DNA of 64,000 nucleotides from Holtiella tumoricola (GTDB lineage: Bacteria > Bacillota > Clostridia > Lachnospirales > Cellulosilyticaceae): contig NZ_JAQIFT010000048.1 of the NCBI RefSeq assembly GCF_027857615.1, positions 101,142-165,141 on the forward strand. Direction: 5' to 3'. Under the pieces are notes generated by a model that saw only the letters and a list, made by a program, of their open reading frames with translations, had not been told where the DNA came from and did no database searches. Of the stretch, positions 1-8,551 are shown one piece after another. The number at the start of each line of letters is the position of its first letter. The stretch's first letter is position 1. The position numbers and the translations under genes are program-made.

Positions 1-742
1 TAAATTTTTAAGTGAACATCAAATTGATCAAGTGAATGACATTAGTTGTGAATGGATTCAAACATACTTAGATTATATGAGAAGTTTGAATAAATCTTCA
101 TCTACTATTTCAAGAACCTTAGCTTCTATTCGAGCATTCTTTTTCTATCTCATTAAAGAAGGTAAAGCTTATGAAAATCCAGCAGTTGCTATTGAAATGC
201 CAAAAATAACAAAAAAGGTGCCGAAAATTTTATCTGAAAATGATATATCTGTATTACTAAATGAACCACATACAACAGATATTAAAGGAATACGTGATAA
301 AGCCATGCTAGAACTCCTTTATGCAACGGGGATAAGAGTGACAGAACTCATTACATTAAAGGTGACTGATATTAACCTCAATCAAGGGTATATTATTTGT
401 AGGGATCAAAATAAAGAACGCTGTATACCAATTGGCAAACCAGCCATTACTGCATTGAAAAATTATTTAACAGATGTACGATATGCTATGATTCGCGATC
501 AGCATGAAGAAGCACTTTTCGTTAATTGCAATGGATTACCATTAACGCGTCAAGGCTTCTGGAAAATATTAAAAACCTATGCAAAGAATGCACATATTGA
601 AGCAGAAATTACACCACATATGCTGAGGCATTCATTTGCAGCACACCTTATTCAACATGGGGCAAATTTAAAATCCGTTCAACAAATGTTAGGGCATTCG
701 GATATTTCAACAACACAAGTTTATACTCATATAGCTAAATAA
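1..742 (+). CDS. xerD: Tyrosine recombinase XerD, 5' end cut by window edge
   Basis: Site-specific tyrosine recombinase that with XerC resolves chromosome dimers at dif. The reading frame is open from base 2, so the gene is truncated by the window edge and not a gene starting at the GTG at base 32; about 246 residues are visible against roughly 295 for the family. The N-terminal SAM-like core-binding domain runs through the first ~85 visible residues. The catalytic domain shows the family residues: Arg in TGIRVTEL, His/Arg in HMLRHSFAAHL, His in LGHSDIST and the nucleophile Tyr in TQVYTHI. Being followed by deoB matches the Bacillus ripX-drm order, which favours XerD over XerC or a phage integrase. 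Confidence 0.93.
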   Translation, partial: KFLSEHQIDQVNDISCEWIQTYLDYMRSLNKSSSTISRTLASIRAFFFYLIKEGKAYENPAVAIEMPKITKKVPKILSENDISVLLNEPHTTDIKGIRDKAMLELLYATGIRVTELITLKVTDINLNQGYIICRDQNKERCIPIGKPAITALKNYLTDVRYAMIRDQHEEALFVNCNGLPLTRQGFWKILKTYAKNAHIEAEITPHMLRHSFAAHLIQHGANLKSVQQMLGHSDISTTQVYTHIAK

Positions 743-754
743 ACTATAAAATAG

Positions 755-787
755 AAAATAACAGGGATAAAACCCTGTTATTTTTTT
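755..787 (+). terminator. Rho-independent terminator after xerD
   Basis: A 12-bp stem (AAAATAACAGGG pairing with CCCTGTTATTTT), a 6-nt loop and a run of T follow the xerD stop by 12 bases. It separates xerD from the deoB-pdp unit. Confidence 0.9.
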
Positions 788-822
788 GTTATTTGGTATA
801 CAATACGACTATAACCAAATAA
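786..822 (+). promoter_or_regulatory. deoB promoter overlapped by a 12-bp-arm inverted repeat
   Basis: A sigma-A-like promoter is visible: -35 TTGTTA at 786-791, an 18-base spacer, and -10 TATAAC at 810-815. An inverted repeat at 789-822 covers both elements, with arms TTATTTGGTATA and TATAACCAAATAA separated by 9 bases and matching except for one extra T. Its position suggests a repressor operator for nucleoside catabolism (a DeoR- or CytR-like protein), but the regulator is not in the window. That reading is inference; the repeat is seen directly. Confidence 0.6.
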
Positions 823-852
823 TTGAAATATATGGATAAGGATGTGATTGAC

Positions 853-2022
853 GTGAACAGAGTTATTTGGATTGTCTTAGATAGTGTTGGAATGGGTGCT
901 ATGCCAGATGCCCATTTATATGGTGACGTGGATACAAATACACTTGGTCATGTTTATAATATGAATAAAGGTCTTAGCTTACCAAACCTTACAAAATTAG
1001 GACTTGGTAATATTGAAGGGATGCAAGAACTCGATAAGGCTGATCAACCTATTGGGACTTATGCAAGACTTGGTGAACTTTCAAAAGGAAAAGATACAAC
1101 AACAGGACACTGGGAAATGGTTGGTATTCATACTGAAGTACCGTTCCCAACTTACCCAAATGGTTTCCCAAAAGAAATTATGGATGCTTTTGAAGCAGCT
1201 ATTGGTACTAAAACACTTGGAAACTGTACAGCATCGGGAACAGCGATTTTAGATGAACTTGGTGAAGAACATATGAAAACAGGATATCCTATTGTTTATA
1301 CATCAGCAGATAGTGTATTCCAAATTGCTGCACATGAAGAAATTATTCCACTTGAAAAATTATATGAAATGTGTGAAATCGCTAGAAACCTATTAAAAGG
1401 TGAGCACGAAGTATCTCGTGTTATTGCAAGACCGTTTTTAGGAACACCAGGCAACTTTACACGTACACCTAACCGTCACGACTATGCAGTGACACCACCA
1501 GCAGACAACTTACTTGTTTATGCTAAAGAAAAAGGTTTAGATGTAATCGCAGTTGGTAAAATAGAAGATATTTTTGCAGGTCAAGGTGTAACTTATGCAA
1601 CACATACCAAATCAAACGAAGATGGGATTAAACAAACGATTGATTTAATCAAAAAAGATAGTCATGGACTTATCTTTACAAATTTAGTTGACTTTGATAT
1701 GAAGTGGGGCCATCGTAATGATTGGGAAAACTATGGTAAAGGCTTAGAAGAATTTGACCGTTACTTACCAGAAATCATGGCTGCAATGAAAGAAGATGAC
1801 CTTCTAATCATTACAGCTGATCATGGCTGTGACCCAACAACCCCAGGAACAGACCATACAAGAGAATATGTTCCATTACTTGCTTATAGCAAACAACTTA
1901 AAGAAGGTCGTGATTTAGGAACACGTAATAGTTTTGCAGATATTGGTCAAACAGTATGCGAAATCTTTGGATTACAACCACTTAAAATTGGTGAAAGTTT
2001 CTATTCACAACTATCCAAATAA
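853..2022 (+). CDS. deoB: Phosphopentomutase DeoB
   Basis: Interconverts (deoxy)ribose 1-phosphate and 5-phosphate, linking nucleoside phosphorolysis to central sugar metabolism in the cytoplasm. The alkaline-phosphatase-fold metal sites are visible: VLDSVGMGAMPDA near the N-terminus, the DTTTGHWEM segment carrying the phosphorylated Thr, and TADHGCDPTTPGTDHTRE near the C-terminus. At 389 residues it has the usual length. I start it at GTG 853, preceded by AAGGAT at about 10 bases, because the protein then begins NRVIWIVLDS as in the family. An upstream TTG at 823 in the same frame lies against the promoter and is less likely. It is followed by pdp after 15 bases. Confidence 0.95.
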   Translation: MNRVIWIVLDSVGMGAMPDAHLYGDVDTNTLGHVYNMNKGLSLPNLTKLGLGNIEGMQELDKADQPIGTYARLGELSKGKDTTTGHWEMVGIHTEVPFPTYPNGFPKEIMDAFEAAIGTKTLGNCTASGTAILDELGEEHMKTGYPIVYTSADSVFQIAAHEEIIPLEKLYEMCEIARNLLKGEHEVSRVIARPFLGTPGNFTRTPNRHDYAVTPPADNLLVYAKEKGLDVIAVGKIEDIFAGQGVTYATHTKSNEDGIKQTIDLIKKDSHGLIFTNLVDFDMKWGHRNDWENYGKGLEEFDRYLPEIMAAMKEDDLLIITADHGCDPTTPGTDHTREYVPLLAYSKQLKEGRDLGTRNSFADIGQTVCEIFGLQPLKIGESFYSQLSK

Positions 2023-2037
2023 GAGGGAGAGGATTCC

Positions 2038-3342
2038 ATGAGAATTTATGACATTATTGAAAAGAAAAAATTAGGTGGTACTTTAAACCATGAAGAAATT
2101 CAGTTTGTTGTAACAGGCTATACAGATGGAAGCATACCAGACTATCAAATGTCAGCCCTTTTAATGGCCATTTACTTCCAAGGTATGAACGATGATGAAA
2201 CTGCTCACTTAACAGAATGCATGGCTAAAAGTGGGCAAATGCTAGATTTATCAGCTATCTCTGGTATTAAAGTGGATAAACATAGTACAGGTGGTGTAGG
2301 TGATACAACAACGATTGTACTTGCACCTTTAGTTGCAGCAGCAGGTGTACCAGTTGCCAAAATGTCAGGTAGAGGTCTTGGACATACAGGTGGAACGGTA
2401 GATAAATTAGAATCTTTCCCAGGTTTCAAAGTAGAACTCGGTCTAGATGACTTTATTAATAATGTGAATAAACATGGTGTTGCAGTTGTAGGACAGACTG
2501 GTAACTTAGCACCAGCTGATAAAAAAATCTATGCTCTTCGCGATGTAACAGCAACTGTGGACAACGTATCTTTAATTGCGGCATCTATTATGTCTAAGAA
2601 AATTGCTGCAGGTTCTAATGCAATCGTACTGGATGTAAAATGTGGAAGTGGTGCCTTTATGAAAACACTAGATGATGCTAAATTACTTGCAGATACGATG
2701 GTGCGTATTGGTAAAGCAGTAGGTCGTGATACAATTGGTATTGTAACAGATATGAACCAACCTTTAGGTAACGCCATTGGTAATAGTCTAGAAGTTATTG
2801 AAGCCATTGAAACATTAAAAGGTGAAGGACCAGAAGACTTAACACTTTTAACAGTGACTTTTGCAGCAAATATGTTCCTTTTAGCACATCGTGTTGAAAC
2901 ATTAGAAGAAGGTATTCAACTTGCAGAAGAACTTATTGCTTCAGGTAAAGCCATGGATAAACTTTGTGAATGGGTAGCCTCACAAGGAGGCAATCCAGAT
3001 TCAGTACGTGATTATAGCCTTTTACCATCAGCTTCAAAAGACATGGAAGTTGTGGCAAAACAAGCAGGTTTTGTAGAAAGTATTGAAACAGAGCTTATTG
3101 GAAAAGCGGCTTTAGTACTTGGTGCAGGTAGAGAAAATAAGGAAAGTGTTATTGACTTAGGTGTAGGCCTTATTATGCATAAGAAGATTGGTGATCAAGT
3201 AGAAGCTGGTGATTCACTAGCAACACTTTACTACAGTGACCAATCTAATACAGAAGGCGCAATACGTTACATCTATGAAGCTTATAAATTCAGTCAAGAT
3301 AAAGTGGAAAAACCACAACTTATTTATACAACTATCCGTTAG
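2038..3342 (+). CDS. pdp: Pyrimidine-nucleoside phosphorylase
   Basis: Phosphorolyses thymidine, deoxyuridine or uridine to the free base and (deoxy)ribose 1-phosphate, the substrate of DeoB encoded just upstream. It has the family signature SGRGLGHTGGTVDKLE (around residues 109-124), the phosphate-binding KHSTGGVGD segment (around 80-88), and a C-terminal barrel-sandwich domain. Its 434 residues fit the Firmicutes Pdp type, which accepts both uridine and thymidine; whether it is strictly a thymidine phosphorylase (deoA) cannot be told from sequence alone. The start is ATG 2038 with a GAGGGAGAGG ribosome site. It is the last gene of the deoB-pdp operon. Confidence 0.94.
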   Translation: MRIYDIIEKKKLGGTLNHEEIQFVVTGYTDGSIPDYQMSALLMAIYFQGMNDDETAHLTECMAKSGQMLDLSAISGIKVDKHSTGGVGDTTTIVLAPLVAAAGVPVAKMSGRGLGHTGGTVDKLESFPGFKVELGLDDFINNVNKHGVAVVGQTGNLAPADKKIYALRDVTATVDNVSLIAASIMSKKIAAGSNAIVLDVKCGSGAFMKTLDDAKLLADTMVRIGKAVGRDTIGIVTDMNQPLGNAIGNSLEVIEAIETLKGEGPEDLTLLTVTFAANMFLLAHRVETLEEGIQLAEELIASGKAMDKLCEWVASQGGNPDSVRDYSLLPSASKDMEVVAKQAGFVESIETELIGKAALVLGAGRENKESVIDLGVGLIMHKKIGDQVEAGDSLATLYYSDQSNTEGAIRYIYEAYKFSQDKVEKPQLIYTTIR

Positions 3343-3351
3343 GATACAAGC

Positions 3352-3383
3352 AGAGAGAAGAGTAAAATCTTCTCTCTTTTTGT
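3352..3383 (+). terminator. Terminator after pdp
   Basis: A 10-bp perfect stem (AGAGAGAAGA with TCTTCTCTCT), a 6-nt loop and a T-rich tail lie 10 bases after the pdp stop. Confidence 0.88.
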
Positions 3384-3414
3384 ATACCCTTTAATCAATT
3401 AAATACTTGGTTAG

Positions 3415-3690
3415 GTGTAAGGGCGTGTGGATGATCTTATCACATGCTTGAAGGTTTTGCCTTCCAAGAAGAAACATTTACTTCTATCTCTTCACCACGG
3501 TGTACTACTGGAAGTGAAAACTTACCTAGCTGAGTAGAAAAGTACGGTGATGGGTGGGTGATCTCCATGTAGATTTTTTCCAGAATGGACTTAGAATGTG
3601 TTAACGAATATGAAGGAAGGGTTTATGCGAGTGTGTGAGTGATAGCGAGTTTTCACGTGTTCTAACTGAATAGGAGTTTACACATTCTTA
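3415..3690 (+). ncRNA. Candidate structured noncoding RNA, family not recognised
   Basis: About 430 bases between the pdp terminator and dacF hold no gene, yet 3423-3688 folds into a series of hairpins by eye. They are 3423-3447 (9 bp, one bulge), 3447-3468 (8 bp, one bulge), 3467-3485 (5 bp), and a compound element at 3492-3550. In the compound element TCACC+GTACT pairs with AGTAC+GGTGA and encloses a stem capped by a GAAA (GNRA) tetraloop. A closing helix at 3593-3605/3676-3688 has 12 of 13 bases paired and surrounds 3629-3662, an 11-bp helix rich in G-U pairs. G-U tolerance and the GNRA loop favour RNA over DNA function. I do not recognise RNase P, tmRNA, SRP or 6S motifs. A weak promoter (TTGTAT at 3380, AATACT at 3402) could drive it. 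The ends and strand are my estimate. Confidence 0.5.
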
Positions 3691-3817
3691 ATCCATTTAA
3701 GCAAAAGTGAAAGGGGTAAAATATTTATTTTATAAATGTAGACTAATTTCTTACAATACATAGTATATTTTGACGTAAATAACAAATAATAGAAATAAAT
3801 TGTAAGGAGGTAGAAAG

Positions 3818-5002
3818 ATGTTAAGAAAAAAAATCATTGCTACCATACTACTTCTTACATCCCTTGCTAGCGTATTTAGCGTATATGCAGAACCAGCAGC
3901 AACTGGAGCTGGTATGGCTGAAACAGCTAGAAGTTATGTACTTATGGAAGCAAGTAGTGGCAAAATTTTGCTAGAAAAAAATATGGATGATGAAGTTCCA
4001 CCTGCTAGTATTACAAAAGTTATGACGCTTTTACTCATTCATGAAGCAGTAGCAGCAGGGAAAATTAATTGGGATGACCCTGTAACAGTAAGTAGCCATG
4101 CTGCAGGTATGGGTGGTTCTCAAATCTTCATGGAAGAAGGCGAACAACAACCTGTACGTGACCTTGTCAAAGCAATATGTATTGCATCTGCAAATGATGC
4201 TGCTGTTGCAATGGCAGAGTATATTGGTGGAAGTGAAAGCCAGTTTGTAGATATGATGAATGCACGTGCAAAAGAACTTGGTATGGAACATACAACATTT
4301 AAAAATGCTTGTGGTTTACATGTAGATGGACATGTTTCTTCTGCTCATGATGTTGCACTTATGTCTAGAGAACTTATTAGCAAATTCCCAGAGATTTCTA
4401 AAACACTTACAACATGGATGGACACCATTACACACCATACACGTAAAGGTGATACAGAATTTGGTCTTACAAATACAAATAAAATGATTAAATGGTATAA
4501 TGGTCTTACTGGTCTTAAAACAGGTTATACACCACAAGCCAAACACTGTGTAAGTGCAACAGCAAATCGTGATGATATGAACTTAATCGCTGTTGTTATG
4601 GGGTCTCAAGATGGTAAAATTAGATTCCGTGAAGCAGCACAACTTTTAGATTTTGGTTTTGCAAACTACAAAGTTAAAAAGGGCCCAGAAGTAGGTGAAG
4701 TACTTGGTAGTATGAAAGTTAAAAAAGGTGATATGAAAGCAGTAGAGTTTACAATAGAAAACTCTATGGCCTTTGTCGTGCCAAAAGATCGTACAGAAAA
4801 AGAATTTTCATATGAAATCAAATATGATGATGAAAATGTCATCGCACCAGTCTATAAAAATCAAAAGCTTGGAACCATTGTTTATAGCTTAGATGGTGAA
4901 GTGGTGGGTGAAGCACCTCTTGTAGCAGCTTTTGATGTGGGTAAAGCTAAATTTAATGATATGCTCCCTTATATGGCGATGCGTTATTTCAGATTAAGCT
5001 AG
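3818..5002 (+). CDS. dacF: D-alanyl-D-alanine carboxypeptidase, DacF-like (peptidase S11)
   Basis: Penicillin-binding serine carboxypeptidase that trims the terminal D-Ala of peptidoglycan stem peptides outside the membrane. It has a signal peptide ending near VYAEPA (about residue 25). The S11 catalytic motifs are SITK (Ser64/Lys67), the SAN triad in CIASANDAAVA, and KTG in LKTGYTPQAKH, followed by a C-terminal beta domain (about residues 285-385). At 394 residues it is of normal length. TAAGGAGGT lies just before ATG 3818. In Bacillus, dacF is followed by the spoIIA operon; here it is followed by its own terminator and scpAB. The sporulation link is therefore only suggested by position. Confidence 0.9.
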   Translation: MLRKKIIATILLLTSLASVFSVYAEPAATGAGMAETARSYVLMEASSGKILLEKNMDDEVPPASITKVMTLLLIHEAVAAGKINWDDPVTVSSHAAGMGGSQIFMEEGEQQPVRDLVKAICIASANDAAVAMAEYIGGSESQFVDMMNARAKELGMEHTTFKNACGLHVDGHVSSAHDVALMSRELISKFPEISKTLTTWMDTITHHTRKGDTEFGLTNTNKMIKWYNGLTGLKTGYTPQAKHCVSATANRDDMNLIAVVMGSQDGKIRFREAAQLLDFGFANYKVKKGPEVGEVLGSMKVKKGDMKAVEFTIENSMAFVVPKDRTEKEFSYEIKYDDENVIAPVYKNQKLGTIVYSLDGEVVGEAPLVAAFDVGKAKFNDMLPYMAMRYFRLS

Positions 5003-5017
5003 ATAAATATGCCTTAG

Positions 5018-5055
5018 AAGGTAGAGACTAAACAAAAGGTCTCTACCTTTTTTAT
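5018..5055 (+). terminator. Terminator after dacF
   Basis: An 11-bp stem (AAGGTAGAGAC with GTCTCTACCTT), a short loop and a T run lie 15 bases after the stop. Confidence 0.88.
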
Positions 5056-5126
5056 AGTTTATCTTGCAATATGGTGTCGAAATAGCTTAAACTGTTAATA
5101 GATTGTTGTCAGTAAGGAGAAAATGA

Positions 5127-5888
5127 ATGAGTGTAACATTTAAATTAGAAGATTTTGAAGGTCCTCTGGACTTACTCCTTTATTTGCTCGAAAAGAACAA
5201 AATGAGTATTTGTGATATAGAAATTTCTTCTATTACAGACCAGTATTTAGCTTATATAGAAAGTTCAAATACACTTGAATTAGAACAAATGAGTGAATTT
5301 ATCGTGATGGCGGCAACTTTACTCTATATTAAATCTAAAATGCTTTTACCTAAGCCTCCTAAAAATGAAGAGGTTAACGAAGAAGACCCTAGGGAAGAAT
5401 TAATTAGAAAGCTATTAGAATACAAAAAGATTAAGTACGTTTCTCATGAATTAGATGAACGCCAAAATGGTTCTTCAGATTTCTGTTTTAGAAATCATGA
5501 AAGTAACGATAAGATAGAAGTACCCGTACCAACTACAGAAGATATCTTAATTGATGTTACCCTTGAGCAACTTTATGAAGCTTTTCAGAACTTAATGAAG
5601 CAAAAGCAAATTTTGGTGCATCAAAAATCTAAGAAAATTGATTCTTCTATATTAAAAAAGGATACCTATACAATTGAGCAGAAAGCACTCTACATTTTAA
5701 ACTTATTAGAGTTAAATGGAAGAGTATCTTTTTTTGAGTTGTGTACAGTAAGTATGCCAAAAGTAGAACGTATTGTAACTTTTATGTCCATCTTAGAATT
5801 AGTACATAAAAAACAAATTCGAATTGTACAGGAAAAGCCTTTGGCAGATATTATTATTACAGGAGTGAAAGAAGATGCAAAAGACTGA
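5127..5888 (+). CDS. scpA: Segregation and condensation protein A
   Basis: Kleisin subunit of the SMC-ScpAB condensin that compacts and helps segregate the chromosome; its ends bridge the SMC heads. The N-terminal FEGPLDLLLYLLEKNKM motif is the ScpA hallmark. The middle is charged and acidic (PPKNEEVNEEDPREELI), and the C-terminal winged helix starts around residue 175. Its 253 residues match the family. The start at ATG 5127 has AAGGAG upstream; the ATG four bases earlier is out of frame and stops quickly. The last 14 bases overlap scpB, which implies coupled translation. Confidence 0.95.
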   Translation: MSVTFKLEDFEGPLDLLLYLLEKNKMSICDIEISSITDQYLAYIESSNTLELEQMSEFIVMAATLLYIKSKMLLPKPPKNEEVNEEDPREELIRKLLEYKKIKYVSHELDERQNGSSDFCFRNHESNDKIEVPVPTTEDILIDVTLEQLYEAFQNLMKQKQILVHQKSKKIDSSILKKDTYTIEQKALYILNLLELNGRVSFFELCTVSMPKVERIVTFMSILELVHKKQIRIVQEKPLADIIITGVKEDAKD

Positions 5889-6510
5889 ACTTGAGAGTGC
5901 ATTAGAATCCATTCTTTTTTATGTAGGTGATAGTGTGCCAAGTGGCAAGCTCTCAGAAATTTGTGAAGCAGAAGAAATTACCATTCATATGGCAATTTAC
6001 AGGCTAAATGAATGGTATGAAAAGACAGGAAGTGGCATTGAAATCATAGAAGTAGACAATGGTTATCAAATGTGTACAGTACCACGAAATATTGGTTATA
6101 TTCAACGCTACAAGCAAAAGCCAGTGAAGAAGCTACTTACCCAAGCCTTGCTTGAAACATTGGCAATTGTGGCCTATTCTCAGCCGATTACAAAGGCACA
6201 AATCGAGGACATTCGTGGTGTAAGATGTGAGCACGCTGTTAGTAAACTTTTAGAATATGATTTGATTGAAGAAGTAGGAAGGCTCAATGTTATTGGACGT
6301 CCTATTTTGTTTGGTACCACAACCAGCTTCTTACGTCACTTCGGCTTTAAAAACATTGAAGAACTTCCTAAAGTGAAGGAAGAGTTAATTGAGCGTTTTA
6401 AAAAAGAAATAGAGGAAGAAATGAATTATATTTCTGAAGAAACAGCCAATGAACAATTAAAGAATGAGCTAGAAAATAGTGAGGAAACAGATGCAAACGA
6501 TAAAGAATAA
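5875..6510 (+). CDS. scpB: Segregation and condensation protein B
   Basis: Dimeric winged-helix partner that binds the ScpA middle region in the SMC-ScpAB complex. Recognisable segments are the N-terminal LESALESILFYVGDS, and QALLETLAIVAYSQPITKA with the following IRGVRCEHAVSKLLE. A glutamate-rich tail (from about residue 170) is typical. It has 211 residues, overlaps scpA, and has its ribosome site (GGAG) inside the end of scpA. Confidence 0.95.
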   Translation: MQKTELESALESILFYVGDSVPSGKLSEICEAEEITIHMAIYRLNEWYEKTGSGIEIIEVDNGYQMCTVPRNIGYIQRYKQKPVKKLLTQALLETLAIVAYSQPITKAQIEDIRGVRCEHAVSKLLEYDLIEEVGRLNVIGRPILFGTTTSFLRHFGFKNIEELPKVKEELIERFKKEIEEEMNYISEETANEQLKNELENSEETDANDKE

Positions 6511-6601
6511 GCTCTAATAAACCTATTAAAATGTATAAAATGGAATAGTATGAGGTATGCTGAATCATAGAATATACATTGGTTTTGAGGAGACGATTAG
6601 A

Positions 6602-7747
6602 ATGAAAAAACGACTTAAAAGTATCGTTGCGTTAACACTTTTAATGACACAATGTGTTTATGCGAGTGAAGGTCCAGGAACAATCTATTCAAAAGGATCT
6701 GTTTTAATAGAGAAGGATAGTAAGCGTATTTTATATGAACAAAATGCACATGAACCACTTCCTATGGCGAGTACAACAAAGATTATGACTTGTATTGTAG
6801 CCATTGAATCAGGTAAATTAGATGAGATTGTGACAGTATCTAGCCGTGCGGCACGTGCGCCTAAAGTAAAATTAAACCTTCAAACAGGTGAAAAACAAAA
6901 ACTAGGTGACTTACTTTATTCACTTATGTTAGAATCACATAACGATACAGCTATAGCTGTAGCAGAACATGTAGGCGGAAGTGTAGAAGGCTTTTGTGAA
7001 ATGATGACCGAAAAAGCAAAAGAATTAGGTGCTGAAGATACTTGTTTTGAAACACCTAACGGTTTAGATGGTCCTAATCATCATGCAACAGCTTATGATA
7101 TGGCCCTTATTGCAGCATATGCCTTAGAAAATCCAAAATTTGTTGAGATTATTACAACACCTGAAAAAAGCATTCCAACAGAAACAGTTGAAGGAAGCAA
7201 ACCTCATCAACTTAGAAATAAAAATCGCTTTTTAAGTCAATACCAAGGTGCAGAAGGTGTTAAAACAGGATTTACAAACAAAGCAGGTCACTGTTTTGTA
7301 GGTGCCGTTAAAAAAGATGGTATGGAGCTTATTGGTGTTTCACTGGGGGCAGGTTGGAATGATAAAGGTAAATCACGTAAGTATACAGATGTGATCAAAT
7401 TAATGAATTATGGTTTTGATAACTATAAAAAGTATCAAGTTATTGAAGATGGTGAGAACTACGGTGTTGTTCCTGTTATAGAAGGAAAAGAAGAACAAAT
7501 TGAAGTGCATCCAAAAGAAGATATTATTTTGCCATTATCAGCAGAAGAAAAAGCAAGTGTGGAAATCAAAAAAACACTTCCAAATGAAATAGAAGCACCT
7601 ATTGTAGAAAATCAAGTGATAGGTAAATTAGAAGTGGTATGTGGCAATACTATTATTGAAAAAACAGAGCTTTTAGCAAATCGCAGTATAGCGAAGGCTA
7701 CTTTGATGGATAAAATCAAGAAGTTTTTCAATATAGAAGATAAATAA
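6602..7747 (+). CDS. dacB: D-alanyl-D-alanine carboxypeptidase, DacB-position paralogue
   Basis: Second serine D,D-carboxypeptidase (S11) of the window, trimming peptidoglycan stems outside the membrane. Motifs are STTK (Ser57/Lys60), SHN in LESHNDTAIAVAE and KTG in VKTGFTNKAGH. A signal peptide covers about residues 1-22 and the C-terminal beta domain about 280-365. I start it at ATG 6602 after GAGGAG, not at the ATG 45 bases upstream, because the protein then opens with a standard signal sequence. It sits between scpB and rluB, as dacB does in Bacillus, though the spmA and spmB genes found there are absent. The symbol rests on this position; dacF is an alternative name. Confidence 0.88.
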   Translation: MKKRLKSIVALTLLMTQCVYASEGPGTIYSKGSVLIEKDSKRILYEQNAHEPLPMASTTKIMTCIVAIESGKLDEIVTVSSRAARAPKVKLNLQTGEKQKLGDLLYSLMLESHNDTAIAVAEHVGGSVEGFCEMMTEKAKELGAEDTCFETPNGLDGPNHHATAYDMALIAAYALENPKFVEIITTPEKSIPTETVEGSKPHQLRNKNRFLSQYQGAEGVKTGFTNKAGHCFVGAVKKDGMELIGVSLGAGWNDKGKSRKYTDVIKLMNYGFDNYKKYQVIEDGENYGVVPVIEGKEEQIEVHPKEDIILPLSAEEKASVEIKKTLPNEIEAPIVENQVIGKLEVVCGNTIIEKTELLANRSIAKATLMDKIKKFFNIEDK

Positions 7748-7839
7748 AGGTATAAACACAGAATAAATAGGCAACAACCCTAATAACATAGACATACAAT
7801 ACAGACAAAATAGTAGGTAACAAAAGAAAGGGTAGATTT

Positions 7840-8550
7840 ATGCGACTACAAAAATATTTAGCCCAATGTGGCGTTGGATCAAGAAGAAAATGTGAGCAGT
7901 ATATTGCAGAAGGTAAAGTAAAAGTAAATGGACAAGTTGTAACTGAACAAGGCGTACAAGTAGAGGAAGGGGATGAAGTCCTCTTTGAAAATCAGCCTGT
8001 ACAAGAAGAAGAACAATTAGTATATTACTTACTTAATAAACCAACAGGTTATATTACATCTGTAGCAGATGAAAAAGATCGTCCAACAGTTTTAGACTTA
8101 GTAAAAAACATTCCTTATCGTATTTTTCCAGTAGGACGTCTTGACTATAATACAACAGGACTTCTTATCTTAACAAACGATGGAGAGCTTACTTATGCCC
8201 TCACACATCCAAAACACCATGTAGATAAAACTTATGTTGTTAAAGTAAAAGGTGATATACGTCCATCAACACTTCAAAAGCTTCAACAAGGTGTAGTCAT
8301 TGATGGTTATTTAACAGCACCAGCAAAAACAAAAGTTATTCGACAAAATGGTGCAACAACAACTTTCAGTTTAACTATACATGAAGGTCGTAATAGACAA
8401 GTTAGAAAAATGTGTGCAGCAGTAGGTTATGATGTCCTACGTTTAACACGTGTATCTATGGGATCACTTGAACTTGGCGATTTAGAATCAGGATCTTATA
8501 GACCACTGACCAGACAAGAGGTTAATTATTTAAAAGGATTAGGTGAATAA
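7840..8550 (+). CDS. rluB: 23S rRNA pseudouridine synthase, RluB/RsuA family
   Basis: Converts a specific uridine of rRNA to pseudouridine; RluB acts on 23S position 2605 (E. coli numbering). An S4 RNA-binding domain occupies residues 1-60 (MRLQKYLAQCGVGSRRKCE). The catalytic motif is GRLDYNTTGLLILTNDG with the conserved Asp (about residue 103), followed by EGRNRQVRKM near the C-terminus. It has 236 residues, the normal length. It has GAAAGGG before ATG 7840 and runs straight into the next gene. RsuA-type specificity for 16S cannot be excluded, but the position after dacB matches Bacillus rluB. Confidence 0.92.
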   Translation: MRLQKYLAQCGVGSRRKCEQYIAEGKVKVNGQVVTEQGVQVEEGDEVLFENQPVQEEEQLVYYLLNKPTGYITSVADEKDRPTVLDLVKNIPYRIFPVGRLDYNTTGLLILTNDGELTYALTHPKHHVDKTYVVKVKGDIRPSTLQKLQQGVVIDGYLTAPAKTKVIRQNGATTTFSLTIHEGRNRQVRKMCAAVGYDVLRLTRVSMGSLELGDLESGSYRPLTRQEVNYLKGLGE

Positions 8551-8551
8551 A

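Noticed and set aside
32..742. xerD starting at GTG 32
   Set aside because: The frame is open to the window edge and the protein would lack about 40 residues of the core-binding domain.
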